Assembly (NCBI RefSeq): GCF_003217495.1
Contig: NZ_QJSW01000020.1
Location: 28,216 to 92,215, forward strand
Source of the DNA: Paenibacillus barcinonensis
Lineage (GTDB): Bacteria; Bacillota; Bacilli; Paenibacillales; Paenibacillaceae
Direction: 5' to 3'
Length of the DNA stretch: 64,000 nt
Shown here: in pieces, positions 17,239 through 26,147 of the stretch
Layout: each line of letters opens with the position of its first letter
How positions within the stretch are numbered: the stretch's first letter is position 1
Notes under the pieces: model-generated
The model's database searches: none
The model's input: only the letters and a program-made list of their open reading frames with translations
Told to the model about the DNA's origin: nothing
Translations under genes and position numbers: made by a program

Positions 17239-18132
17239 GTGTCATACTCTGCAAACTTCAAGGATCGACTGGGCCGGTTCTGCATCTATGCCATTGTCAT
17301 CCTGCTTGCGCTGATCTGCCTTCTGCCTTTATGGAATATCGTAGCGATTTCCTTCAGCAGCAGCGAGGCCGTATCTGCCAATGCAGTTGGACTTGTTCCG
17401 GTTAACTTCACGACAGCAGCCTATACCCGAATCATTGATGATGCTCAGTTCTGGCGTTCTTTCGGCATATCCGTGCTGCGTGTAGTGCTTTCCCTTGTGC
17501 TCAACATGATTCTGATTACTTTGATGGCTTATCCATTGTCCAAATCCAAAAGGGAATTCAAGGGCAGAAACATCTATATGAATGTTATGATCTTTGCGAT
17601 GCTGTTCAGCGGGGGCATGATCCCGAGTTACCTGCTGATCAAAAATCTGGATATGCTCAACACCATCTGGGCGCTTGTACTGCCCGGCGCGGTACCGATA
17701 TTCAGCGTGATCCTGGTCATGAACTTTTTCTCAGCCGTTCCTGAAGCGCTGGAAGAAGCTGCATTCATAGACGGTGCGAGCCCGCTTCAGGTTTTATTCA
17801 AAGTTTACGTTCCTGTGTCTATTCCTGCACTGGCCACAGTGGCTTTATTCAGTATCGTGGGTACATGGAATGATTTCTTCAGTGGTTTGATCTATATGAC
17901 CAAAGTGAGCAACTATCCACTTATGACTTATATCCAGTCACTTAACGTGAATATTGCGGACCTGCTCCAGGCCGGCACAAACTCCAGCGAGCTTAGCAAT
18001 CTGACCGAGATATCCAATAAAAATCTGAATGCAGCCAAAATCGTAGTGGCAGTGATTCCGCTACTGCTGATTTATCCGCTGCTCCAGAAATACTTTGTAA
18101 CGGGAATCGTTGTCGGATCGGTCAAGGAATAA
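17239..18132 (+). CDS. ABC sugar transporter permease (LplC type)
   Basis: A 297-residue permease with six membrane helices and the EAA motif LEEAAFIDGASPLQVLFKVYVP. The C-terminal YFVTGIVVGSVKE is characteristic of the LplC/YtcP group. The GTG start at 17239 follows TAAGGAGG with good spacing; the upstream in-frame ATG at 17164 lies inside the previous gene. It is the second half of the transporter channel and is 13 bases from the LplB-type gene. Confidence 0.88.
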   Translation: MSYSANFKDRLGRFCIYAIVILLALICLLPLWNIVAISFSSSEAVSANAVGLVPVNFTTAAYTRIIDDAQFWRSFGISVLRVVLSLVLNMILITLMAYPLSKSKREFKGRNIYMNVMIFAMLFSGGMIPSYLLIKNLDMLNTIWALVLPGAVPIFSVILVMNFFSAVPEALEEAAFIDGASPLQVLFKVYVPVSIPALATVALFSIVGTWNDFFSGLIYMTKVSNYPLMTYIQSLNVNIADLLQAGTNSSELSNLTEISNKNLNAAKIVVAVIPLLLIYPLLQKYFVTGIVVGSVKE

Positions 18133-18247
18133 CCAGCTGCAATCAGAACATAAACGTGAGTATTTTAATATATAAGGGCAATCACTCAAGAATAAAATAG
18201 GATAGAGGGCGCAGCCACTTGGGCACGTCAGAGAGGTGGAGCAACGT

Positions 18248-19876
18248 ATGGAACCGAAGCAATGGTGGAAAGAGACAGTTGTTTATCAGATCTATCCTCG
18301 CAGTTTTCAGGATAGCAATGGAGATGGAATTGGTGACTTGAAGGGCATTGTCTCCCGTCTGGATTATCTGCAGCAGCTTGGAATCGGTGCAATCTGGTTA
18401 TCACCCGTATGCAAATCTCCTCAAGATGATTACGGTTATGATATTTCAGATTATCAGGATATTGATCCGATGTTCGGCTCACTGGAGGATATGGAAGCCT
18501 TAATTGATGAAGCTGCCAAACGGAACATACGCATTATCATGGATCTGGTTCTCAATCATACATCCGATGAGCATCCCTGGTTCCAGGAAGCCAAAAAGGG
18601 AAAAGACAATCCATACTATGACTATTATGTATGGCGAGACGGGATTGAAGGAACACCGCCTAACGACTTGGGCTCTACCTTCGGCGGTTCAGCCTGGGAG
18701 TGGGTGCCCGAGATGGGCCAATATTATTTACATTTATTTTCTGTCAAGCAGCCGGACCTTAACTGGGCCAATCCGAAAGTACGGCAGGAAATGTACAATA
18801 TGATCAATTGGTGGATCGGGAAGGGTGTCGGTGGGTTTCGCCTCGATGTCATTGACCTGATCGGTAAAGAGCCGGATGCCAAAATCACAGGAAACGGGCC
18901 TCTTCTCCATGAATATATTCGAGAATTAAGTCGGGAAACGTTCCAAAAAGGAAATGAGCTGTTAACGGTGGGCGAAACATGGGGAGCCACGCCAGACATT
19001 GCGAAACTGTACAGCAACCCGGACGGCAGTGAGTTTTCCATGGTATTTCAGTTTGAGCATATCAGCCTGGATGAGCAGGAGGGCAAGGGTAAGTGGGATC
19101 TCAAACCTCTGGATCTGATGGAGCTGAAAACGGTACTGTCCAAGTGGCAGACCGAGCTTAAAGGAGAGGCATGGAACAGTCTGTTCTGGAATAACCACGA
19201 CCTGCCACGGATCGTCTCACGCTGGGGGAACGATGGCGAGTTCAGAGTTGAGTCCGCTAAAATGCTCGCAACCCTGTTGCATGGAATGCAAGGTACACCT
19301 TACATCTATCAGGGTGAGGAGCTGGGTATGACCAATGTTCAATATGAGATTGAGGATTATCGGGATATTGAATTGCTTCGGTTGTACCGGGAAAGAATCG
19401 AAAAGGGGTATACTGAACAGGATGTGATGGAGTCGATCTACGCGAAGGGACGCGATAATGCGAGAACGCCTATGCAGTGGAATGATTCCAAACATGCAGG
19501 ATTTACTACGGGCGAACCTTGGATCAAAGTTAATCCGAATTACACGGACATTCACGCCGCAGAAAATGTAAACAATCCGAATTCAATATTCCATTATTAT
19601 CGTCAGCTCATTCAGCTCAGAAAAGATTATGAAGTCATTGTTTATGGCGATTATACATTGATTTTCCCGGAACATCCCGATGTGTTTGCTTACAAACGAA
19701 CGTTACATGATAAACAAATTATAGTGGTTTGCAATTTCCGGGGATATAAGGTAGAACTACCGCTCCAGGAGCAAATGGAAGAATCTGCTAAACTGTTGCT
19801 GGCTAATTATTCAGATCATCTGGCTCATAACGAATTACGTCCATACGAAGCCAGAATGTACCTTATGGAAACTTAA
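18248..19876 (+). CDS. GH13 alpha-glucosidase, oligo-1,6-glucosidase type
   Basis: A 542-residue cytoplasmic GH13 enzyme (no signal peptide). Conserved regions: DLVLNHTSDEHPW (about 99-111), nucleophile Asp200 in GFRLDVIDLI, acid/base Glu243 in VGETWG and Asp318 in NNHDLPR. The residue after the nucleophile is Val, a feature associated with preference for alpha-1,6 bonds (isomaltose type). Length and domain layout (barrel, then a C-terminal beta-domain from about residue 470) are normal. AGAGGTGG precedes the ATG at 18248. It probably cleaves imported isomalto-oligosaccharides. A paralogue follows directly. Confidence 0.88.
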   Translation: MEPKQWWKETVVYQIYPRSFQDSNGDGIGDLKGIVSRLDYLQQLGIGAIWLSPVCKSPQDDYGYDISDYQDIDPMFGSLEDMEALIDEAAKRNIRIIMDLVLNHTSDEHPWFQEAKKGKDNPYYDYYVWRDGIEGTPPNDLGSTFGGSAWEWVPEMGQYYLHLFSVKQPDLNWANPKVRQEMYNMINWWIGKGVGGFRLDVIDLIGKEPDAKITGNGPLLHEYIRELSRETFQKGNELLTVGETWGATPDIAKLYSNPDGSEFSMVFQFEHISLDEQEGKGKWDLKPLDLMELKTVLSKWQTELKGEAWNSLFWNNHDLPRIVSRWGNDGEFRVESAKMLATLLHGMQGTPYIYQGEELGMTNVQYEIEDYRDIELLRLYRERIEKGYTEQDVMESIYAKGRDNARTPMQWNDSKHAGFTTGEPWIKVNPNYTDIHAAENVNNPNSIFHYYRQLIQLRKDYEVIVYGDYTLIFPEHPDVFAYKRTLHDKQIIVVCNFRGYKVELPLQEQMEESAKLLLANYSDHLAHNELRPYEARMYLMET

Positions 19877-19922
19877 AAATATTATGATAACAGCCGTAGT
19901 TAAGAAAGAAGGAAGAGTACGA

Positions 19923-21599
19923 ATGAAAAGAGTATGGTGGAAAGAGGCAACCGCTTATCAAATCTATTCAAGGAGCTTTATGGATTCAAACGGGGACGGC
20001 ATCGGCGACATTCAAGGAATTCTGTCCAAACTGGACTATATTCAGGAGCTTGGTATTGATCTGATATGGATCTGTCCGATGTATAAGTCGCCTAATGATG
20101 ATAACGGGTATGACATCAGTGATTACTGCTCTATTATGGATGAATTCGGAACGATGGCTGATTTTGATCAATTATTACAGGAAGTCCATCGGCGCGGTAT
20201 GAAGCTTATTATGGATCTGGTCATTAACCACACCAGTGACGAGCATCCCTGGTTCATTGAATCCCGTTCTTCCGTCGATAATCCGAAACGGGACTGGTAT
20301 ATCTGGAGGGACGGCAGGAACGAAGAGGAGCCTAACAACTGGGAAAGCATCTTTGGCGGCTCGGCCTGGCAATACGACGAAACTAGAGGGCAGTATTATC
20401 TTCATCTGTTCTCCAAAAAACAACCGGACCTCAACTGGGCCAATGCCGAGGTTCGTAAATCTATCTACCAGATGATGAATTGGTGGATGGACAAAGGCAT
20501 TGACGGCTTTCGGGTGGATGCGATCAGCCATATCCATAAAGAAGAGGGTTTGCTGGATATGCCGGCCAAGGAAGGCGTCAGATACATTTCTTCATTTGAG
20601 AAGCACATGAATGTGAAAGGCATTCAACGTTATCTGCAGGAAATGAAGGAAGAAACGCTCTCCAAATATAACGTTGTCACTGTTGGCGAAGCAAATGGAG
20701 TAAAAGTAGAGGATTCCGAGGATTTACTCGATTGGATCTGTGAAGTCAGAGGCAAATTCAATATGGTATTCCAATTCGAGCACCTTGACTTGTGGAATAA
20801 CAGCACAGACAGGCAGCTGGATGTTTCCAAGCTGAAAAATGTGATGACCAAATGGCAGAAAGCACTGGAAGGCATCGGCTGGAATGCGCTGTTTATTGAA
20901 AACCACGACCAGCCGCGCAAGGTTTCCTCCTGGGGAAACGATACGCAATATTGGTATGAAAGTGCTACAGCGCTTGGTGCCATGTACTTTTTCATGCAGG
21001 GCACGCCATTCATCTATCAGGGACAGGAAATTGGAATGACCAATGTGTCTTATCCTTCGATTGAGGATTACAACGACATCGCTGACCACAACCTGTATCG
21101 GATCAAACGGGAAGAAGGCATGTCACACGAGCAGATTATGAATATGATCTGGGCGTCCAGCCGGGATAATTCCAGAACACCGATGCAGTGGTCGGCAGGG
21201 AACCAGGGTGGGTTCACGACAGGTATTCCCTGGTTAAGGATGAATGATAATTATCTCGATATTAACGTGGAAAAACAGCTGCAGGAGCCTCATTCTGTTC
21301 TAAATTTCTATAAACAGATGATCCGGCTGCGGAAACAGCATGACACGTTGATTTACGGCACTTACGACCTTCTATTGCCTGAATATCCTGAAGTTTTCGC
21401 TTACACACGCACACTGGAAAATCAGCAGGTGCTGGTGCTTATCAATCTGAGCGAACACACCGTGGAGATGGAGGAAAATGAGCTTGGCGTTCGGTTATCA
21501 GAGCTCTGGCTGACCAACTACGTGAATCATGTCTCTGGTCGACTGCAACCGTATGAAGCCCGTATTGGATTATGTGACTCCTTTTTTCGTTTCTTCTAG
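19923..21599 (+). CDS. GH13 alpha-glucosidase, second paralogue
   Basis: A 558-residue cytoplasmic GH13 enzyme, clearly homologous to the preceding gene product. Catalytic residues are Asp199 in GFRVDAISHI, Glu256 in VGEANG and Asp329 in ENHDQPR. The residue after the nucleophile is Ala200 rather than Val, which in this subfamily is associated with alpha-1,4 activity, so the pair may divide alpha-1,6 and alpha-1,4 bonds. GAAGGAAGAG precedes the ATG at 19923. Trehalose-6-phosphate hydrolase is an alternative, but no PTS gene is nearby. It ends the operon. Confidence 0.86.
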   Translation: MKRVWWKEATAYQIYSRSFMDSNGDGIGDIQGILSKLDYIQELGIDLIWICPMYKSPNDDNGYDISDYCSIMDEFGTMADFDQLLQEVHRRGMKLIMDLVINHTSDEHPWFIESRSSVDNPKRDWYIWRDGRNEEEPNNWESIFGGSAWQYDETRGQYYLHLFSKKQPDLNWANAEVRKSIYQMMNWWMDKGIDGFRVDAISHIHKEEGLLDMPAKEGVRYISSFEKHMNVKGIQRYLQEMKEETLSKYNVVTVGEANGVKVEDSEDLLDWICEVRGKFNMVFQFEHLDLWNNSTDRQLDVSKLKNVMTKWQKALEGIGWNALFIENHDQPRKVSSWGNDTQYWYESATALGAMYFFMQGTPFIYQGQEIGMTNVSYPSIEDYNDIADHNLYRIKREEGMSHEQIMNMIWASSRDNSRTPMQWSAGNQGGFTTGIPWLRMNDNYLDINVEKQLQEPHSVLNFYKQMIRLRKQHDTLIYGTYDLLLPEYPEVFAYTRTLENQQVLVLINLSEHTVEMEENELGVRLSELWLTNYVNHVSGRLQPYEARIGLCDSFFRFF

Positions 21600-21602
21600 C
21601 TT

Positions 21603-21623
21603 TGTGTCATATTAGATGACACA
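21603..21623. repeat. TGTGTCAT inverted repeat after the GH13 operon
   Basis: TGTGTCAT (21603-21610) and ATGACACA (21616-21623) form a perfect eight-base stem with a five-base loop. The following sequence is T-poor at first, so this is either a weak terminator or an operator upstream of the permease gene. Confidence 0.45.
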
Positions 21624-21644
21624 ATTTGATGCAAAAATCTGTTT

Positions 21645-21699
21645 TTGTAATTATTTTCTCTTGTTTTGTAATTCTCATGTATTAGACTCTCCGTAATAT
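21645..21699 (+). promoter_or_regulatory. Activator-type promoter of the permease gene, shared with ald
   Basis: TTGTAA occurs at 21645 and 21666 (21 bp apart). The second copy begins the block TTGTAATTCTCATGT, then eight bases and CTCCGTA (21689-21695), which runs into the -10-like TAATAT (21694-21699). The same block, with the same internal spacing, lies upstream of the alanine dehydrogenase gene. A third degenerate repeat ATGTAT starts 11 bp after the second. No good -35 is present. Confidence 0.65.
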
Positions 21700-21752
21700 T
21701 CATTTAAGTGGAAGGTAATATTCCATACTAAGCAATTAATGGAGGGAATAAC

Positions 21753-23153
21753 GTGGGAATTACAGCAGAGAACGCCAATCAAGGAAAGTTAACCTTAAAA
21801 CATCAAATTATTTTCGGCCTTGCGTACATGTCTCCACTAGCAGCTATGAGCACGCTAGGGATCGTCACCGAAATGACACAAGGTTTAGTAGCCACCACAT
21901 ACTTGATCGCATTAATCGTCGTTATGTTTACGGTATACAGTTATAGTCAAATGGTGAAGGCATATCCGATATCCGGCTCTTCTTATACGTATACACAGAA
22001 ATCATTACATCCCAATGTAGGGTTTCTCGTAGGCTGGGCAGTGCTCATGGACTATTTATTTGTTCCGATGTTATGTACGCTGATTTTTGGTTTGTACATG
22101 AACACATTAATTCCAGAAATCCCGCAATTCGTATGGATGATCTCCCTGGCTGTACTGATGACAATCCTGAATGTCCGTGGTGTAAAGCTCGCAGTCAAAG
22201 TGAATAGTTTACTTATTCTCCTTCAGTATGTCGGTGTCGCTGTATTTGTCTATTTATGTATAAGAGGTTTAACGCATGGTCTGGGAAGTAATACGCTGTT
22301 CTCACTTGAACCTTTCTACAATCCGAATTTTGCACTTGCTAATGTTGTTGCTGGCGCAGCACTTGTTTTTCAGTCCTTCCTGGGCTTTGATGCGATTGCA
22401 ACATTGGCAGAGGAATCTGTTCAACCCAAAAAAACCATCCCCAAGGCTCTCGCTATTTGCTGCTTGCTGAATGGCTTGGTATTTGTAACCATCTCATATC
22501 TCTCAAGCCTGGCATATCCCTCTCACCGTTTCCAATCTGCGGACACTGGAATTCTTGAGATAGGCTTATATTTGGCAGGAAACTGGTATATTATCTTCTC
22601 CTCGATTACATCCATGATTGCAAGTGCAGCTTCCATGCTTGCTTCTCAATCCAGTGCCGCTACAATGCTCTATGTAATGTCTCGCGACGGGGTTTTCCCG
22701 AAAAAATGGTTAGCTCGCAAGCACTCCAAATTCGGAACTCCTTATATTAACATTATTCTGATCGGCCTGATTTCCATGACAGGTGCATTATTTCTGAATT
22801 TGGGCACCGCTGCTTCATTTATCAATTTTGGAGCCTTCCTCGCTTTTACATCCGTTAATCTATGCGTGATTGCACATTATTACATCCGCAACAGACAACG
22901 TTCCTTGAAAGATCATATTTTTTATTTGCTCATTCCCTCCGTTGGAGCTGTAAGCAATCTCTGGCTGTTAATCAATCTTGAGCGCACCGCTCTCATTCTT
23001 GGCACAACCTGGATCATTCTAGGAATTGCATATCTTTTATATCTGACCCGGTTTTTTAAAGCCAAAATTCCACAGATGGAAGTCGTGGATCAGCATGTAG
23101 AGTTGATGGAGAAAAGACCGGATACACAAGTGCCTCTCTCGGCAGTCAATTAA
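21753..23153 (+). CDS. APC-family amino-acid/polyamine permease
   Basis: A 466-residue permease with about 12 membrane helices. The first helix carries GLAYMSPLAAMSTLGIVTEM, and FLGFDAIATLAEES in helix 6 is the APC motif for substrate amino groups. It resembles the putrescine/amino-acid importer branch. The start is GTG at 21753, after GGAGGGAATAAC. The promoter shares a motif block with the alanine dehydrogenase operon 4.4 kb away, so both units are probably co-regulated by the large activator between them. The substrate is likely the amino compound metabolised by those enzymes, but which one cannot be read. Confidence 0.85.
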   Translation: MGITAENANQGKLTLKHQIIFGLAYMSPLAAMSTLGIVTEMTQGLVATTYLIALIVVMFTVYSYSQMVKAYPISGSSYTYTQKSLHPNVGFLVGWAVLMDYLFVPMLCTLIFGLYMNTLIPEIPQFVWMISLAVLMTILNVRGVKLAVKVNSLLILLQYVGVAVFVYLCIRGLTHGLGSNTLFSLEPFYNPNFALANVVAGAALVFQSFLGFDAIATLAEESVQPKKTIPKALAICCLLNGLVFVTISYLSSLAYPSHRFQSADTGILEIGLYLAGNWYIIFSSITSMIASAASMLASQSSAATMLYVMSRDGVFPKKWLARKHSKFGTPYINIILIGLISMTGALFLNLGTAASFINFGAFLAFTSVNLCVIAHYYIRNRQRSLKDHIFYLLIPSVGAVSNLWLLINLERTALILGTTWIILGIAYLLYLTRFFKAKIPQMEVVDQHVELMEKRPDTQVPLSAVN

Positions 23154-23190
23154 ACGACAAGCTCATCACCAAGCGCACCGAAAATGATCT

Positions 23191-23240
23191 AATAAAGACG
23201 CCTCAACCCCAAATGTGAAGGGGCGAAGGCGTCTTATTTC
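23191..23240. terminator. Bidirectional terminator between permease and regulator
   Basis: AATAAAGACGCCT (23191-23203) pairs with AGGCGTCTTATT (23227-23238), with an inner CCCC/GGGG stem. A- and T-rich flanks make it usable for both convergent genes. Confidence 0.75.
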
Positions 23241-23242
23241 TG

Positions 23243-25951
23243 TTATACGAGTAAAATTGCAGTAATTTCGCTTGGCAGCTCTAGTCCGAGCTCCTTATGA
23301 ATGTAACGTTCCATTTTGGAAGCGACATGTCTGGCCTGAGATCGCATTCCGTACTGAATGAGGGAACCAATATATTCAATATATGACTCCTCGCGATAAG
23401 GGTCCTTGTTGACTAGCTTCTCATAATACCCTAATGCACGAATAGGGTCATTGTTCGTTTTGTAATGCTGTGCAACTTCTTTTAACAGCTTCAAGTATGA
23501 AAGACGTATTTTCTCTCGTTCAATTTCCAGAAATGGCTCGTACAGATATTCAGAGAAGTAGTCTCCTCTATACATACTCTCAGCCCGAAGTAATGCAGGA
23601 ATATCAGGAAGAGCAGCATTAGAAGAAAGAGCATACACATAATGATCCAGATCAAGATCAATGTATGCAGCGTTCAGATAATACAGGCCAGACTCACGGC
23701 AGATGAATTTGATCCCGTCACCAGGTGATGTATTCTTTTCAAGTGATTTTCGAAGAGTGGAGAGAGCAACATGAAAATGATTGCTTGCTGACTTGAGATC
23801 CTCCATAGGAAAAAGCTCATCCAGTATGAGATCTTTATGCATTTTGCGATTACGGTGTGTGATCAGGTACTGAAGCACTCGTAAACTGGAGGATCTATTA
23901 ATTACGATTAATTCCCCATTCCATTTCATTTCAAAGGTGCCCAGCACGTTTACTTCCAGTTTAGCTGATTGCTCCTGAATCTGCTCCACCTTTCGTGTAG
24001 GGACATCCGTGCGAATCGTTTGCTCGTTCCAGATATGAGTAAAGGTGGCAATTAGTGCAGAAGAGGACTCTAACCATCTACAGGCTTCAGCAAAGCTTCG
24101 CTCAGCCTCTTCAATATCACCACAGGCGTGCAGGGTTTGCGCCAGTTCGAATAAAGCCCAGCCTTTGTCAAAATTTAATGAAAAAGCATTTGCAAGGGCG
24201 TAAGCCTTACGGGCCCATTCAATGGATTTGGATAGCTCCTGCTGCATACGATATGTCCTGCTTATCGTTGACCAAATGAACAAGTTGGATATATCGTTCT
24301 CATCCGACAGTGAGAGGGCTTGATTCGCATACAATGCCCCCTCCTCAATGTGATTCATATCCAGATAAATGTTTGCCATAGTATCCAGTACAAGTAACTG
24401 AATCGGTTGTATACCATACTTCTCTGCAATAAAAAGAGATTTTCGCGCGTATGACATAGCCTCATCCAATCGTCCCTCACACCGCCGTATATCAGCAATT
24501 CCATTCAGACTAAACGCTGCAATCGGATGATCGTTCATCGCTGTTGAAGCTTCTAGCGCATCCTCATATAACTCCACTGCTTTTGCCGGATTCACACCTG
24601 TATAGATCGCAGCTAGTCGATGGCCCACCACCATTCGATTCCTCAAGCTCTTGCTGGCACGAGCTTCCTTCATTCGCTCCTCCAGATGAGAAATCAATTC
24701 CTCGTATGCATTGGCACTGTAACAACGGATAATAAAAAAAGTCAGAAAGGCTACGGATAAACCCGGTGAAGCTTTTTCTACCCAGCCTTCAGCCAGTATC
24801 ATCAATTCCAATGGATTATATCTTGAAGATAACATATTCGCACACCGTGCAGCATTTAAGTAGTCGCCACCTGCTATATAGTTCGAGAAGGCACTAAAAA
24901 ATTCAAAGCGGCGCTCATAGATGCCAGCCAATTCGACATGCCTCTGCTTGAGCTGCATTGCACCTATTTTTTTCTTGTAGGTTTCATAAAGAAAAACCCT
25001 GAACAACGAGTGGTAGCGAAGAGCACCATTCTCCTTTTTCACAAACAGATTGTTGCGAATCAGTGCCTCCAGCATGGTCTCGGAGGGCGGGTCGCCAATA
25101 TATTGATCCATTACCTGGATGTCCAGCTCAGTTAATACGCTGCTTTTCAGCAGGAAATCACCAACTTCCAGACCCTGGCTCATCATGACGGCCGTCTCAA
25201 AATAGCTGAATATTTCCACGTTCACACTGAGCCTCGATAAATAAGTCATTCTCTCGCGCGGAGACTTCTCCCTAAAAGCCTTGAGTATAAAGGGCAGGAT
25301 GGCCGCCCAGCCTTCCGTCTTCTCATAGATTATCTCCAGCTCTTCAGGAAGTAATTCGATTCCAGCCAGCTGTTGGAAGTAACTCACGATCTCGGAGGGA
25401 GTGAAGGATAGCTCATCCGTCCCAAGTTCCATATAATCCCAGTTTGATTTTAATTTCGCCCAATCCGAGTGCAGTGAAGAGCATGATACTAAAATAAACT
25501 GGAAGTGGGGAGGTGCACTTTCGATCAGATTCTGAATCATCCTGCGTGTTTTCTCGTGTTCATCTAACAGATGATAGTTATTTAGAACGATAACCTTGGA
25601 CTTATTACATAAGAACAGCAGGGAGAGAATATCGTGAATTCCATTCGAGGCAAGCTTCACTTGAAGATTGTTTTCTTCAGAGTCCATATGCAGCGCTCGG
25701 AACACAGCAACCTTCAGATAAGTTAACCCTCGATCCTCTGTCATGTCCTCCAGATCAAGATTGATCCAAATCGGATCTATTTCTTTATTTTTCAAAAAAT
25801 CAGAGATCACTATCGCCTTCCCATACCCAACGGGACCATTGATGTGAATAAATCTACCATTCATTCCAGATTCGAGTCTGTTAAATAACCGTTGACGAGG
25901 AACGTAAGAAATGAAAGTTGGCATTCGCAGTTTACTCTCGATGATATTCAT
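23243..25951 (-). CDS. Large MalT/SARP-like transcriptional activator (STAND-like + wHTH-BTAD)
   Basis: A 902-residue regulator. The N-terminus (about 1-230) is a MalT-like STAND NTPase domain, starting ESKLRMPTFISYVPRQRL. Its Walker A reads GPVGYGKAI, without the essential Thr/Ser, and Walker B reads VIVLNNYHLL instead of the usual DDYH, so ATP hydrolysis is doubtful. A helical/TPR-like middle (about 350-650) follows. The C-terminus is a winged HTH (about 670-770, LEVNVLGTFEMKWNG) plus a bacterial transcriptional activator (BTAD) domain to 902, as in SARP proteins. GGTGGGGA precedes the ATG. Its location between two units with matching promoters makes it their probable regulator; the effector is unknown. 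Confidence 0.82.
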   Translation of the reverse strand: MNIIESKLRMPTFISYVPRQRLFNRLESGMNGRFIHINGPVGYGKAIVISDFLKNKEIDPIWINLDLEDMTEDRGLTYLKVAVFRALHMDSEENNLQVKLASNGIHDILSLLFLCNKSKVIVLNNYHLLDEHEKTRRMIQNLIESAPPHFQFILVSCSSLHSDWAKLKSNWDYMELGTDELSFTPSEIVSYFQQLAGIELLPEELEIIYEKTEGWAAILPFILKAFREKSPRERMTYLSRLSVNVEIFSYFETAVMMSQGLEVGDFLLKSSVLTELDIQVMDQYIGDPPSETMLEALIRNNLFVKKENGALRYHSLFRVFLYETYKKKIGAMQLKQRHVELAGIYERRFEFFSAFSNYIAGGDYLNAARCANMLSSRYNPLELMILAEGWVEKASPGLSVAFLTFFIIRCYSANAYEELISHLEERMKEARASKSLRNRMVVGHRLAAIYTGVNPAKAVELYEDALEASTAMNDHPIAAFSLNGIADIRRCEGRLDEAMSYARKSLFIAEKYGIQPIQLLVLDTMANIYLDMNHIEEGALYANQALSLSDENDISNLFIWSTISRTYRMQQELSKSIEWARKAYALANAFSLNFDKGWALFELAQTLHACGDIEEAERSFAEACRWLESSSALIATFTHIWNEQTIRTDVPTRKVEQIQEQSAKLEVNVLGTFEMKWNGELIVINRSSSLRVLQYLITHRNRKMHKDLILDELFPMEDLKSASNHFHVALSTLRKSLEKNTSPGDGIKFICRESGLYYLNAAYIDLDLDHYVYALSSNAALPDIPALLRAESMYRGDYFSEYLYEPFLEIEREKIRLSYLKLLKEVAQHYKTNNDPIRALGYYEKLVNKDPYREESYIEYIGSLIQYGMRSQARHVASKMERYIHKELGLELPSEITAILLV

Positions 25952-26047
25952 TGCAAATCCCCACCTTTTTACGACTTAATCATTTATATGTCAGGTATTA
26001 TACCACAATTTATCAGAATCTAGTGTTAAAACGTTTAAAACTCTCTT

Positions 26048-26103
26048 TTGTAAGTAAAACTCATCGTTATTGTAATTCCCATGTCATTTATCCTCCGTAT
26101 AGT
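26048..26103 (+). promoter_or_regulatory. Activator-type promoter of the ald operon
   Basis: TTGTAA at 26048 and 26070 (22 bp apart). The second begins TTGTAATTCCCATGT, then eight bases and CTCCGTA (26093-26099), running into TATAGT (26098-26103). From the block start to the -10 is 28 bp, exactly as upstream of the permease gene. A degenerate cre-like dyad TTAAAACGTTTAA lies just upstream near 26027. Confidence 0.65.
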
Positions 26104-26147
26104 GATGTTATAAAACATCATAATGATTTGAAAGAGGTGCAGTATAC

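Noticed and set aside
19923..21599. Trehalose-6-phosphate hydrolase (treA)
   Set aside because: No trehalose PTS or treR-type gene is adjacent; the operon carries an ABC importer for non-phosphorylated sugars.
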